Below are positions 1 to 6,612 of a stretch of 16,517 nt of DNA, piece by piece. Within the stretch, counting starts at the first letter, position 1. Each line of letters opens with the position of its first letter. Made by a program: the position numbers and the translations under genes. Origin of the DNA: CAYSRM01 sp964475205. GTDB taxonomy: Bacteria; Verrucomicrobiota; Kiritimatiellia; UBA8416; CAYSRM01. Location: contig CAYYVQ010000064.1 in NCBI GenBank assembly GCA_964475205.1, positions 1 to 16,517 on the forward strand, given 5' to 3'. The notes beneath the pieces are model-generated. The model was not told the origin of the DNA. It did no database searches and saw only the letters and a program-made list of their open reading frames with translations.

Positions 1-58
1 CCCGGGTGGATAGCATGACAACGAAAATGATGTCCATTATGTTGTCCTGTTTTCTAGT

Positions 59-154
59 CCGCATATCTCACAAAATTCCTGTTGCGAGCGCGGAAAGCGC
101 CACTGCGAGGGCACGAAGTGGCAAAACGCCAGATTGCAGTATGTGAAATATGGG
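59..154. repeat. Palindrome-ended intergenic repeat, copy 1 (CATATCTCAC family)
   Basis: The left end reads CCGCATATCTCACAAAATT (59-77). The right end at 141-154, ATGTGAAATATGGG, is an imperfect reverse complement of it. The first 48 bases match those at 1661-1708 with only a few differences, so this is a dispersed element and not a one-off palindrome. Two further cores of the same 14-mer lie at 1774-1787 and 9337-9350. No coding capacity is apparent. It fills the space where the acyl kinase promoter would be expected. Confidence 0.7.
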
Positions 155-216
155 TGAAGTGGGCGACGTGACGAAAGTCGCGCAGGCGCGGGCGATGGTG
201 TGCTGGCAGCAGGAAG

Positions 217-232
217 ACTCGCTTATTTCGGG
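217..232 (+). repeat. 16-bp dispersed direct repeat, copy 1
   Basis: ACTCGCTTATTTCGGG at 217-232 is identical to 15229-15244. Both copies are followed by a loosely similar CT..AGTCA..AAATGA tail. Here the repeat ends 9 bases before the acyl kinase start codon. In the second copy it lies just beyond the stop codon of the MBL-fold gene. It looks like one end of a larger dispersed intergenic element rather than a regulatory site. Confidence 0.6.
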
Positions 233-241
233 ACTAGTCAA

Positions 242-1306
242 ATGAAGATAAAAAACGGAATTCTTGCAATAAACGTCGGTTCTACTTCGGTGAAACTGGC
301 CGTATTCGAAGAAGAGAATCGCCGGGATGAATGGTTGCTGCACCACAATGGCGCAAGCGATAAGTACGCATGCAAGCAAATCACGGAAGCTACTGTTGTT
401 AAGCTGGAAAAAAAACAGTACAACCGGGACGATATTGCCGCAATATCGGCAAGAAGCGGGATCCTTAAACCGGTAAGCGGCGGAACCTACAGGATAAACG
501 CACAGCTTCTTGCCGACGCAAGGGAATCGAGATTCGGATCCCATGCATCAAACCTGTCGCCGCAGATAGGCTACGCACTCGGCCGGAAGTTTGGAGCGCC
601 TGCATACGTGGTGGATCCGATTACCACTGACGAGATGGATCCTTCACTGAAATTGACGGGAATCCCATGGATCGAGAGAAAAAGCCTGTTTCATGCTTTG
701 AGCCAGAAAGCTGCCGCCAGGAAGGCTGCCCTGGAGATGGGGATGGAATACGGGGAATGCAACCTGATAGTAGCGCATATGGGCGGTGGAATCAGTGTGG
801 GCGCGCATAGAAAGGGCAGGGTTGTTGACGTTGGCAATGCAATCGGGGGTGACGGACCCATGGCTCCTGAGAGGGCTGGAACAGTTCCCGCTGTTTCGCT
901 TGTAGATGCTTGTCTTTCGGGATGTCACAACAGGGATGATCTGATGAAGGCTTTTGTGGGAGGCGGCGGAATTTACGCACATCTCAACACACGTGATATG
1001 CGAAAGTTTGACAGACTGATAGGGGATGGAAACGAATACGCCGTCACTGTGTTCAATGCGATGTTATACTCCATAGCAAAGGCAACAGGCGCCAGCGCTG
1101 CAGTGCTTGGAGGCCGGGTCGATTCGATTGTCATAACAGGCGGCCTGAGTTCCTGGGTCCGGCTGATCAGAGATCTGGAGAGAATGATAAGCTTCATAGC
1201 CCCGGTCAAAGTGTACACTCGCAACCTGGAGATGGAAGCCCTGGCTTCAGGCGCTCTGCGCGTATTGAAAGGTTGCGAACAGGCTCTTGAGTATCCCTCA
1301 GGTTAG
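242..1306 (+). CDS. buk: Butyrate kinase family acyl kinase
   Basis: This gene encodes a predicted 354-aa cytosolic kinase of the acetate/butyrate kinase (ASKHA) fold. It should interconvert an acyl phosphate plus ADP with a short-chain fatty acid plus ATP. Visible family marks are the N-terminal phosphate-binding NVGSTSVKLAVF near residues 10-21, VDPITTDEMDP, the IERKSLFHALSQKA stretch, and the glycine-rich HMGGGISVGAHRKGRVVDVG with GDGPMAPERAGTVP after it. Length fits clostridial butyrate kinases (about 355 aa). I chose ATG 242 because the ASKHA fold begins at once after it; a GTG at 200 would add 14 residues encoded by repeat sequence. No clear Shine-Dalgarno precedes either start. No phosphotransbutyrylase gene is in the window, so the true substrate (butyrate, isobutyrate, other acyl) is open. 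It converges on the aminotransferase gene across a repeat-filled spacer. Confidence 0.9.
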   Translation: MKIKNGILAINVGSTSVKLAVFEEENRRDEWLLHHNGASDKYACKQITEATVVKLEKKQYNRDDIAAISARSGILKPVSGGTYRINAQLLADARESRFGSHASNLSPQIGYALGRKFGAPAYVVDPITTDEMDPSLKLTGIPWIERKSLFHALSQKAAARKAALEMGMEYGECNLIVAHMGGGISVGAHRKGRVVDVGNAIGGDGPMAPERAGTVPAVSLVDACLSGCHNRDDLMKAFVGGGGIYAHLNTRDMRKFDRLIGDGNEYAVTVFNAMLYSIAKATGASAAVLGGRVDSIVITGGLSSWVRLIRDLERMISFIAPVKVYTRNLEMEALASGALRVLKGCEQALEYPSG

Positions 1307-1357
1307 CTTCCTTTGGACTGACAAAGCATAGAATATTCAACCTATAAAGAGCAGTTG

Positions 1358-1547
1358 AACCACGAATGCACACCTGTCTGCGTGCGGACACGCACAGGCA
1401 GGCGAATAGACACGAATAAATGAGGGTATTATCCACAATGCAACTGCACCCATTTGGTGCAGGGTTCAATGTGCTCATGAAGTTTTCTTTTGATGCTTTT
1501 TCCAGCTATTTCAAAACATTAGTGCTATTTAGTGTCCATTAGTGGTT
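1358..1547. repeat. 190-bp inverted-repeat element (AACCACxAATGxACAC ends)
   Basis: The left end AACCACGAATGCACAC (1358-1373) matches the reverse complement of the right end GTGTCCATTAGTGGTT (1532-1547) at 14 of 16 positions. Inside the left half is a GC-rich hairpin (CCTG plus TGCGTG at 1373-1384, paired with CACGCACAGG at 1389-1398) and a second ACACGAATAAATG motif. It carries no ORF of note. The element sits just downstream of the acyl kinase stop codon, and the ends resemble the ACCAC-starting element at 16252-16430. Confidence 0.6.
1444..1462. repeat. Perfect 7-bp hairpin CTGCACC-loop-GGTGCAG
   Basis: CTGCACC (1444-1450), loop CATTT, GGTGCAG (1456-1462) form a perfect stem inside the element at 1358-1547. 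No uridine tract follows directly on either strand, so it is not a convincing intrinsic terminator for the acyl kinase gene, although it could slow polymerase. It may simply be an internal fold of the repeat. Confidence 0.5.
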
Positions 1548-1585
1548 TTCTACTGCCGGATTCAGGTTCAATTATATATTGGAAA

Positions 1586-1616
1586 GAGTACGGCAGGTTG
1601 TGATTCAACCTGCTGC
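1586..1616 (+). repeat. AGTAC-GCAGGTTG hairpin family, copy A
   Basis: A perfect 8-bp stem, GCAGGTTG (1593-1600) and CAACCTGC (1606-1613), encloses the loop TGATT. It is preceded by GAAAGAGTACG. The same arrangement is found on the minus strand at 16092-16119 and, degenerate, at 9021-9050. After the hairpin the sequence runs into a GCGGAG motif, as in the minus-strand copy that leads the MBL-fold gene. Confidence 0.7.
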
Positions 1617-1659
1617 TTATGCGGAGTTTGACATTTTGTTGATTGTTGATGTTTTTTAA

Positions 1660-1787
1660 CCCGCATATCTCACAAAATTTCTGCTGCGAGAGAGGATAGC
1701 GCCGCTGCTAGCCCGTGTTTTACCAATTTGCACCCCCGCAGGAGCGCTCTCCACATTTTCGCTACGAAATTCCGTGAGATATGCGGG
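1660..1787. repeat. Palindrome-ended intergenic repeat, copy 2 (CATATCTCAC family)
   Basis: CCCGCATATCTCAC (1660-1673) is the exact reverse complement of GTGAGATATGCGGG (1774-1787). With the next seven bases the arms match at 19 of 21 positions. The 100-base interior shares its left part with copy 1 (59-154), then diverges. It ends about 50 bases beyond the aminotransferase stop codon, in the convergent spacer with the acyl kinase. Such a large folded structure could act as a two-way transcription barrier, which is inference only. Confidence 0.75.
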
Positions 1788-1839
1788 CAAGTTCCAAATT
1801 GTGGCGTCCGATCCTCTCTTGTAATCGTAATCCTGCGCG

Positions 1840-3120
1840 TCAAGAGACCTGTGCAATGGCTTCGGCTATGATATCCCCTGCTTTTGAAGCTTCCCCGGCG
1901 GAAAGGTTTAACGGAGGTTGAATCCTTACTACGTTTTGATGTACCCCGCCTACTCCTATGAGGACGCCATTTTCGTTGCATTTGGTTCTAACCGCCTTGG
2001 CCTCGTCGCTTGCAGGTGTCTTGGCATCGTCCTTGACCAGCTCAATTCCTATCATAAGACCTTTGCCGCGTACATCTCCGATCAGAGAGTTCCTGGCCTT
2101 GATCGAGTTGAAACGCTCTCGCAGTTCCCTGCCACGTTCAGCCGATGCATCCGGGAGCTTTTCATTCTCCATTACTTTGATGTTGGCCAGTGCGGCGGCG
2201 CAACTTACCGGGTTGCCTCCAAACGTAGAGAGATGATCGCCCGGAGTGAAGGCTTGAGCAATGTCTTCCCTGGCTGTAAAGGCGCTTATCGGAAATCCGT
2301 CTGCTATTCCTTTTGCCATTGTCATAATGTCGACGTCAACATTGTAGTGATCAACCCCGAACATCTTTCCAGTGCGTCCGAATCCGCTTTGCACCTCGTC
2401 ACAAATAAAGAGAATGCCGTTGGCGTCCAGGATTTCCTTGACGGTCTCAAAATAACCTTCGGGCGGAGCAATAATTCCGCCTTCTCCCAGGAGCGGTTCG
2501 GCTATGAATGCGGCAACGTCTCCATAGGTATGATACTTGATTATATGTTCGACATGCTTTGCGCATTGAAGTCCGCATTTTTCCGGACCGCTATATCCGA
2601 ACGGGCACCTGTAGCAGTAAGGGGCTGGAGCAAAGGAAACTCCGGGCATATATGGGCCGCCGCCTTTCTTCCTGCTCCAGTTTCCTGTTATTGACAGTGT
2701 GGCATAGGTCCTTCCGTGGAAACTGTGAGTAAGCGCTATAATCTCTTTTTTGCCGGTATGCTGCTTTGCCAGCCTGATTGCGCCTTCAATGGCTTCGGCC
2801 CCGCTGTTTGCGAGAAAGCTTTTCTTCAGCTTTCCCGGTGTGATTTCGGCAAGTTTTTGTGCCAGCTCTCCGGCCCTTGGGTTGTAGTAGACGTAAGTGC
2901 AACAGTGGATAAGTTTATCCATCTGTTCCTTTGCGGCCTGGACTACATCCGGGTGTCCATGGCCCGCATTGCAGACAGCTATGCCTGAGAAAAGGTCAAT
3001 AAACTCCTTGCCGTCATGACCGGTTACAACGCACCCTGATGCTTTTTCGACCTGAACGGGCTGAAATCCGGCTACCATGCTTGTGATCATATAATCATCG
3101 TAAAGTTTTTTTGTGTCCAT
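1840..3120 (-). CDS. Class III PLP-dependent aminotransferase (4-aminobutyrate aminotransferase-like)
   Basis: This encodes a 426-aa cytosolic fold-type I aminotransferase that moves an amino group from an omega-amino acid or amine to a keto acid acceptor. Seen features: SGAEA at 106-110 for cofactor phosphate, SFHGRTYATLS near 133-143, DEVQSGFGRTGK at 241-252 with Asp241 for the pyridine nitrogen, MAKGIADGFP at 268-277 with Lys270 as Schiff-base lysine, and STFGGNPVSCAA near 298-309. A four-cysteine insert, CYRC (169-172) and CGLQC (182-186), marks a subgroup common in anaerobes and archaea. I chose ATG 3120 because GGAG lies 9 bases upstream; an in-frame extension of 18 codons lacks this. 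It follows the acylating aldehyde dehydrogenase gene by 59 bases on the same strand, so its product is probably that enzyme's aldehyde. GABA, beta-alanine and taurine are all plausible substrates; sequence alone does not choose. Confidence 0.9.
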   Translation of the reverse strand: MDTKKLYDDYMITSMVAGFQPVQVEKASGCVVTGHDGKEFIDLFSGIAVCNAGHGHPDVVQAAKEQMDKLIHCCTYVYYNPRAGELAQKLAEITPGKLKKSFLANSGAEAIEGAIRLAKQHTGKKEIIALTHSFHGRTYATLSITGNWSRKKGGGPYMPGVSFAPAPYCYRCPFGYSGPEKCGLQCAKHVEHIIKYHTYGDVAAFIAEPLLGEGGIIAPPEGYFETVKEILDANGILFICDEVQSGFGRTGKMFGVDHYNVDVDIMTMAKGIADGFPISAFTAREDIAQAFTPGDHLSTFGGNPVSCAAALANIKVMENEKLPDASAERGRELRERFNSIKARNSLIGDVRGKGLMIGIELVKDDAKTPASDEAKAVRTKCNENGVLIGVGGVHQNVVRIQPPLNLSAGEASKAGDIIAEAIAQVS

Positions 3121-3179
3121 TTTTGTTTTCTCCAAGTTTCGCGACTCTGTAGAGCGAGGTATAAAGCAAACCAAAGTTT

Positions 3180-4565
3180 CTACTTGCCGAATTCCTTCCA
3201 GTGATCGGCGAATATCTTTTCCTCATCCGGCACGACAGGTTCAATTGGTTTTGAAACCCACGTAATATTCAGAAAATGTTTCCATGCGATATTTTCCGTA
3301 GTGATGTTTCCTCCCCATGTCCCGCATCCAAGGGTCATTGTAAATGGCATGCCGTTGTCGTAGTTGCCGCTGTTGGCGTAGCACTGCGGTTGCCTTACTA
3401 TCATCCGGCTCACGTGGCACTTTAAGGCCAGGTCCATAATGTTTTTTTCGTCTGTGCTGTGAATGCCGCATGAATGTCCGTAGCCGCATTTGCGCGTGAT
3501 TTTTTCGACATATTTTATTGCTTCCTCGAACGTGTCGTATGACCACAGCGTTAACACCGGGGATAGTTTTTCAGACGCAAAACAATCATCTTCCACTGGA
3601 TCCTGGCCTTTAACCATAAGGAATTTCACATCTGCGGGAAGTTCTAAGCCCGCCATTTCGGCGATCCTGGCAATTGGTCTGGCAACGATTTTAGCGTTCA
3701 GCGTATGGCCATCCGGCCACATCAGCTCTTGTAATTTCTTGCGTTCTTCCTCGGAGCAAAGGTAGCCGCCATTGGATTTCAATTCTGAAATCATTGATTC
3801 TTCCACATTTTTCTGAATAACAAGCGAGTTTTCACTGGAGCAGGAAGTGGCATTATCGAATGTCTTGCTCAGGAAAACCTTGTGGGCGGCATCCGTGATA
3901 TCCGCGCTTTCGTCCACCACGACAACTGCGTTGCCTGCGCCGACACCGTAGGCCGGTGTACCGCTGGAATAAGCAGCTTTTACAAGGGCTGCCGATCCAG
4001 TGGCGACTACAAGGTCGGCGGCGGCCATTAGTTCCTGTATTCGTTCCTTTGTCGGTTTGGGCAGTTCCTGCACAAGGTCGGGCGGGGCGCCTATCTGTTC
4101 GAGCGCTTCCCGCATGAACTTAATTGCCAGTCCGGTTGTTTTTCTGGCAAACAGGTGTGCTCCGAATATTACCGCATTGCGCGTTTTCAATATTGCCAGC
4201 CCATTGCCGGCCGGTGTGGATGTTGGATTAGTCACCGGTGTTATGGCCGCGACAACGCCTACAGGTTTGGCGATTTTGACCAGTCCTTTTGGCTCATCTT
4301 CCTCTATAACCCCTACAGTTTTGAGGCCATGCAGATCGCGAAGAGTGCCGAGGGTTTTTTTCTTATGCTTGAGGAGCTTATCTTCGTAGACTCCCATTTT
4401 GGTTTCTTTTGCCGCCATTTCCGCGCAAGCGACGGCATTATCTTCCTTATAGAGCGCCCAGCCAACAGCGGCGACCATTCTGTCAACCTGTTCCTGCGAC
4501 CAGAACTCTATTGTCTTCTGGGCGTCGCGCGCTTTTTCGATAAGTTCAGGAATGCTATCTGCCAT
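3180..4565 (-). CDS. CoA-acylating aldehyde dehydrogenase (sulfoacetaldehyde / succinate-semialdehyde dehydrogenase type)
   Basis: A predicted 461-aa member of the acylating branch of the aldehyde dehydrogenase superfamily, converting an aldehyde, CoA and NAD(P)+ to an acyl-CoA or the reverse. Seen: ETKMGVYEDK near 54-63, KPVGVVAAITPVTNP near 100-114, TPAYGVGAGNAVVVVDE near 203-219, catalytic Cys242 in FDNATSCSSENSLV, EKLSPVLTLW, and the C-terminal TLGCGTWGGNITTEN typical of EutE, AdhE, SucD and SauS relatives. Recalled SauS (sulfoacetaldehyde) sequences share the TSCSSENS and KTLG-LRDL-G features most closely, with clostridial SucD (succinate semialdehyde) next; this is memory, not an alignment. 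ATG 4565 was chosen for the GGAGGT lying 8 bases upstream; a GTG at 4580 is the alternative. It has no signal or microcompartment-targeting peptide. It is the first gene of an operon with the aminotransferase. Confidence 0.88.
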   Translation of the reverse strand: MADSIPELIEKARDAQKTIEFWSQEQVDRMVAAVGWALYKEDNAVACAEMAAKETKMGVYEDKLLKHKKKTLGTLRDLHGLKTVGVIEEDEPKGLVKIAKPVGVVAAITPVTNPTSTPAGNGLAILKTRNAVIFGAHLFARKTTGLAIKFMREALEQIGAPPDLVQELPKPTKERIQELMAAADLVVATGSAALVKAAYSSGTPAYGVGAGNAVVVVDESADITDAAHKVFLSKTFDNATSCSSENSLVIQKNVEESMISELKSNGGYLCSEEERKKLQELMWPDGHTLNAKIVARPIARIAEMAGLELPADVKFLMVKGQDPVEDDCFASEKLSPVLTLWSYDTFEEAIKYVEKITRKCGYGHSCGIHSTDEKNIMDLALKCHVSRMIVRQPQCYANSGNYDNGMPFTMTLGCGTWGGNITTENIAWKHFLNITWVSKPIEPVVPDEEKIFADHWKEFGK

Positions 4566-4604
4566 AACCTTGACCTCCACTCTGACAATTTTTCTGGGTT
4601 TCGG

Positions 4605-4641
4605 ATTATACCAATATGAATTGTTCGCGTAGCAAACAATT
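4605..4641 (-). promoter_or_regulatory. Extended -10 promoter with overlapping palindromic operator
   Basis: On the minus strand TATAAT (4605-4610) is preceded by TGG, giving an extended -10 element 39 bases upstream of the dehydrogenase start. The -35 region is covered by a palindrome: AATTGTT (4619-4625), central CGCGTAGCA, AACAATT (4635-4641). The inner GC/GC pairs leave one mismatch pair and a 3-base centre over 23 bp. The arrangement suits an operator where a dimeric repressor blocks RNA polymerase. No regulator gene is in the window, so its identity is unknown. Confidence 0.6.
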
Positions 4642-4798
4642 TGTGTTAGTATCCAACAACTGGACGCCCTGAGTCAAGCAAACGACACAGTAATTCTTAT
4701 TTGGGCGAACCCAGCGACCTTAATTGTGTCAACGTGCTGCCGTGTTGATGGCGGCTGAAGAAAGGGTCTAATCCGGAAATGATTGGGGGTAGTTTTGT

Positions 4799-6481
4799 AT
4801 GCATGTAGAAGAAACAATAAAGCGTATGAGTCGGGACCAGAAGATCGGGCAACTGATAACATATGAATTCACAGGCTTCAGAATTCGCCCTGACATCTAC
4901 CGGAAAATCGAGCAGCTTCATTGCGGGGGACTGCGGATTACACCACATGTGCATGAAGCAATTCCCTACAAAGAAAGGTTTGAACAAGGCAAAAAACAAC
5001 AAAAGCTGGCCTACCACTGCCATCCAAACACTTATGCGGAAGTAATATGGAATATGCAGGATTTGGCAAAAAAACGGCATCTCGGAATCCCTCTCCATAT
5101 CTGTATTGACCAGGAAGGCGACTTTTCCTGCGACTTTGCCCGGGGGGGTGTGAACCTGATGCCCTCGGCAATGGGCGTTTCGGCAACCGCAGAACCTGGT
5201 CTGGCTTTTGATGCATACCGTTGTGTTGCCGAGCAGTTGCGGGCCATTGGGGTCACAATGGTTCACTCGCCGGTGTTGGATGTAAACACCAATCCGCGCA
5301 ATCCTGAGATCTGTACCAGGTCTTTTGGCGATACGCCCGAACGTGTTGTCGAATTCGGGCAAGCCTGTATGCGTGGCTTTATGTCGGGAGGAATTACTCC
5401 TGTTGCCAAGCATTTTCCGGGAAGAGGCGCGAGCGAAGTGGATCTGCACTATGCTCTGGATACAAGTGATCAGACGCTTGAGGAATTCGAACAGGTTGAC
5501 CTCAAGCCCTACCGGGAACTCATCAACCAGGGGCTGCCTGCGGTGATGACCGCCCACCAGGTATGTTCCGCTTTCGGAGACGAGCGACCGGCGTCAGTGT
5601 CGCCTTCGATCTACCGCTACCTGAGGGAGGAACTGGGGTTTGAAGGCGTGATAACCACCGACGCCATGGGCATGAAGGGGGTAGTAGACATGTTCGGGTG
5701 TCTCGGCCAGGCTTGCGCCGAAGCTGCAAAAGCCGGGGCGGACCTGATTCTGGCCAAGTGCAACCCGGATCTGGAACAGGATGTTTTTGATTGGATCAAG
5801 AGGTACGTCGAAGAAGGTCAGATAACAGAGTCGGATCTTGACGACAAGCTGTTCAGGATCCTGAGCATGAAAGACCGACAGAACCTGGAGTCCGACTATT
5901 TTGACCCTCCGCAGGCGGAGAAGACCATATGGAAACCCGAGATAAAGGACCCGATAAAATCGGTGGCGGAGAAATGCGTAATAGTTGTGCGCGATGAGCA
6001 GGATTTGCTGCCTGTCGACCCCGGAAAAAGTGTTCTGGTGGTCGAGCCGATATACAGGGAGTGGCAGAGCAAAGGTTACGACAATTTCTACCATCCCGGT
6101 ATGCTTTCGGTTTTCATGGAGCGATGGTCGCGGAAGATTACGCTATTCGAGACAGACATAGATGTCTCTCCAGAGGAGCATAATGAAGCGATGGAACGGG
6201 CTTCGGAACATAACATCGTTATAGTGAACAGCTTTTTCTGGCGAGGTTGCCCGACCAATACGCGCCTGGCGTTGGATCTGATAGACAAAGGATACAAAGT
6301 GGCGGTGGTTGCGAATGCCCCGTACGAAAACATTTGTGACCCCCGAATCAAGACTCTTGTCATCAACTGGGGACAGACTCCGTACTGCCAGGAGGCCGCA
6401 GCGAACGCGCTTTACGGCAAGGCAAGAAGCCAGGGAGCCTGGCCTCTGAAAAACTACAGAATTCGCGGTATCGAAAAATAG
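4799..6481 (+). CDS. Glycoside hydrolase family 3 enzyme, NagZ-like
   Basis: This encodes a 560-aa protein with an N-terminal GH3 TIM barrel (about 10-350) and a C-terminal GH3 alpha/beta domain (about 385-545). Motifs: IDQEGD near 103-108, VAKHFPGRGASEVDLH at 202-217 with the Asp215-His217 dyad that serves as acid/base in NagZ-type enzymes, and FEGVITTDAMGMKGV at 281-295 with predicted nucleophile Asp288. These point to a retaining beta-N-acetylhexosaminidase acting on peptidoglycan fragments or amino sugars. A beta-glucosidase is less likely because the dyad is present. There is no signal peptide, so a cytosolic recycling role is likely. The usual second His of the KHFPGHG motif is Arg209. 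At 560 aa it is longer than single-domain E. coli NagZ (about 340). ATG 4799 has GGGGGT 8-13 bases upstream. It is divergent from the dehydrogenase operon. Confidence 0.85.
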   Translation: MHVEETIKRMSRDQKIGQLITYEFTGFRIRPDIYRKIEQLHCGGLRITPHVHEAIPYKERFEQGKKQQKLAYHCHPNTYAEVIWNMQDLAKKRHLGIPLHICIDQEGDFSCDFARGGVNLMPSAMGVSATAEPGLAFDAYRCVAEQLRAIGVTMVHSPVLDVNTNPRNPEICTRSFGDTPERVVEFGQACMRGFMSGGITPVAKHFPGRGASEVDLHYALDTSDQTLEEFEQVDLKPYRELINQGLPAVMTAHQVCSAFGDERPASVSPSIYRYLREELGFEGVITTDAMGMKGVVDMFGCLGQACAEAAKAGADLILAKCNPDLEQDVFDWIKRYVEEGQITESDLDDKLFRILSMKDRQNLESDYFDPPQAEKTIWKPEIKDPIKSVAEKCVIVVRDEQDLLPVDPGKSVLVVEPIYREWQSKGYDNFYHPGMLSVFMERWSRKITLFETDIDVSPEEHNEAMERASEHNIVIVNSFFWRGCPTNTRLALDLIDKGYKVAVVANAPYENICDPRIKTLVINWGQTPYCQEAAANALYGKARSQGAWPLKNYRIRGIEK

Positions 6482-6492
6482 AGGAGGTTAGT

Positions 6493-6612
6493 TTGTTATT
6501 TGAAACTACGCTGCTTTCAGGTAATGTTGTTAGAAAGCAGGTTATATGCATGGACGGCGCAGCCGGTTGCTTACGCCTGATGGCAATTAATCAGGAGAGG
6601 AATGGATGTTAA
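6493..6612 (+). CDS. Possible 39-aa leader ORF before the helicase
   Basis: A TTG-started reading frame follows an excellent AGGAGG (6482-6487) with a 5-base spacer. That Shine-Dalgarno lies directly after the GH3 stop codon and would otherwise serve nothing. The 39-codon frame runs open through the whole gap, and its TAA (6610-6612) overlaps the helicase ATG (6606-6608), an arrangement that allows translational coupling. The predicted peptide begins MLFETTLLSG and ends INQERNGC, with three cysteines and no recognised domain. The gap also holds two stems (6511-6540 and 6576-6595). It could be a regulatory leader peptide, a real small protein or the relic of a lost gene. The rare start codon keeps confidence modest. 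Confidence 0.35.
   Translation: MLFETTLLSGNVVRKQVICMDGAAGCLRLMAINQERNGC
6576..6600 (+). promoter_or_regulatory. Hairpin overlapping the helicase ribosome-binding site
   Basis: CCTGAT (6576-6581) pairs with ATCAGG (6590-6595) around an 8-base loop. The right arm takes in the first bases of the Shine-Dalgarno AGGAGAGG (6593-6600) that lies 5 bases before the helicase ATG at 6606. A larger stem, CTGCTTTC (6511-6518) with GAAAGCAG (6533-6540), lies upstream. Together they could tune helicase translation, possibly with ribosomes on the leader frame at 6493-6612 opening the stem. The short 6-bp stem makes this tentative. Confidence 0.35.

Noticed and set aside
1444..1462. Intrinsic terminator for the acyl kinase gene
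   Set aside because: The stem is good but no T tract follows directly, and it lies 138 bases beyond the stop inside a dispersed repeat.
1918..2694. 258-codon plus-strand frame
   Set aside because: It lies fully antisense to the well-supported aminotransferase gene and its translation shows no recognisable motif.
3180..4565. Microcompartment-associated aldehyde dehydrogenase
   Set aside because: The protein has no N-terminal encapsulation helix extension and no shell protein gene is near.
4697..5557. 286-codon minus-strand frame
   Set aside because: It is antisense to the GH3 catalytic domain, which carries clear motifs on the other strand; the frame is a composition shadow.
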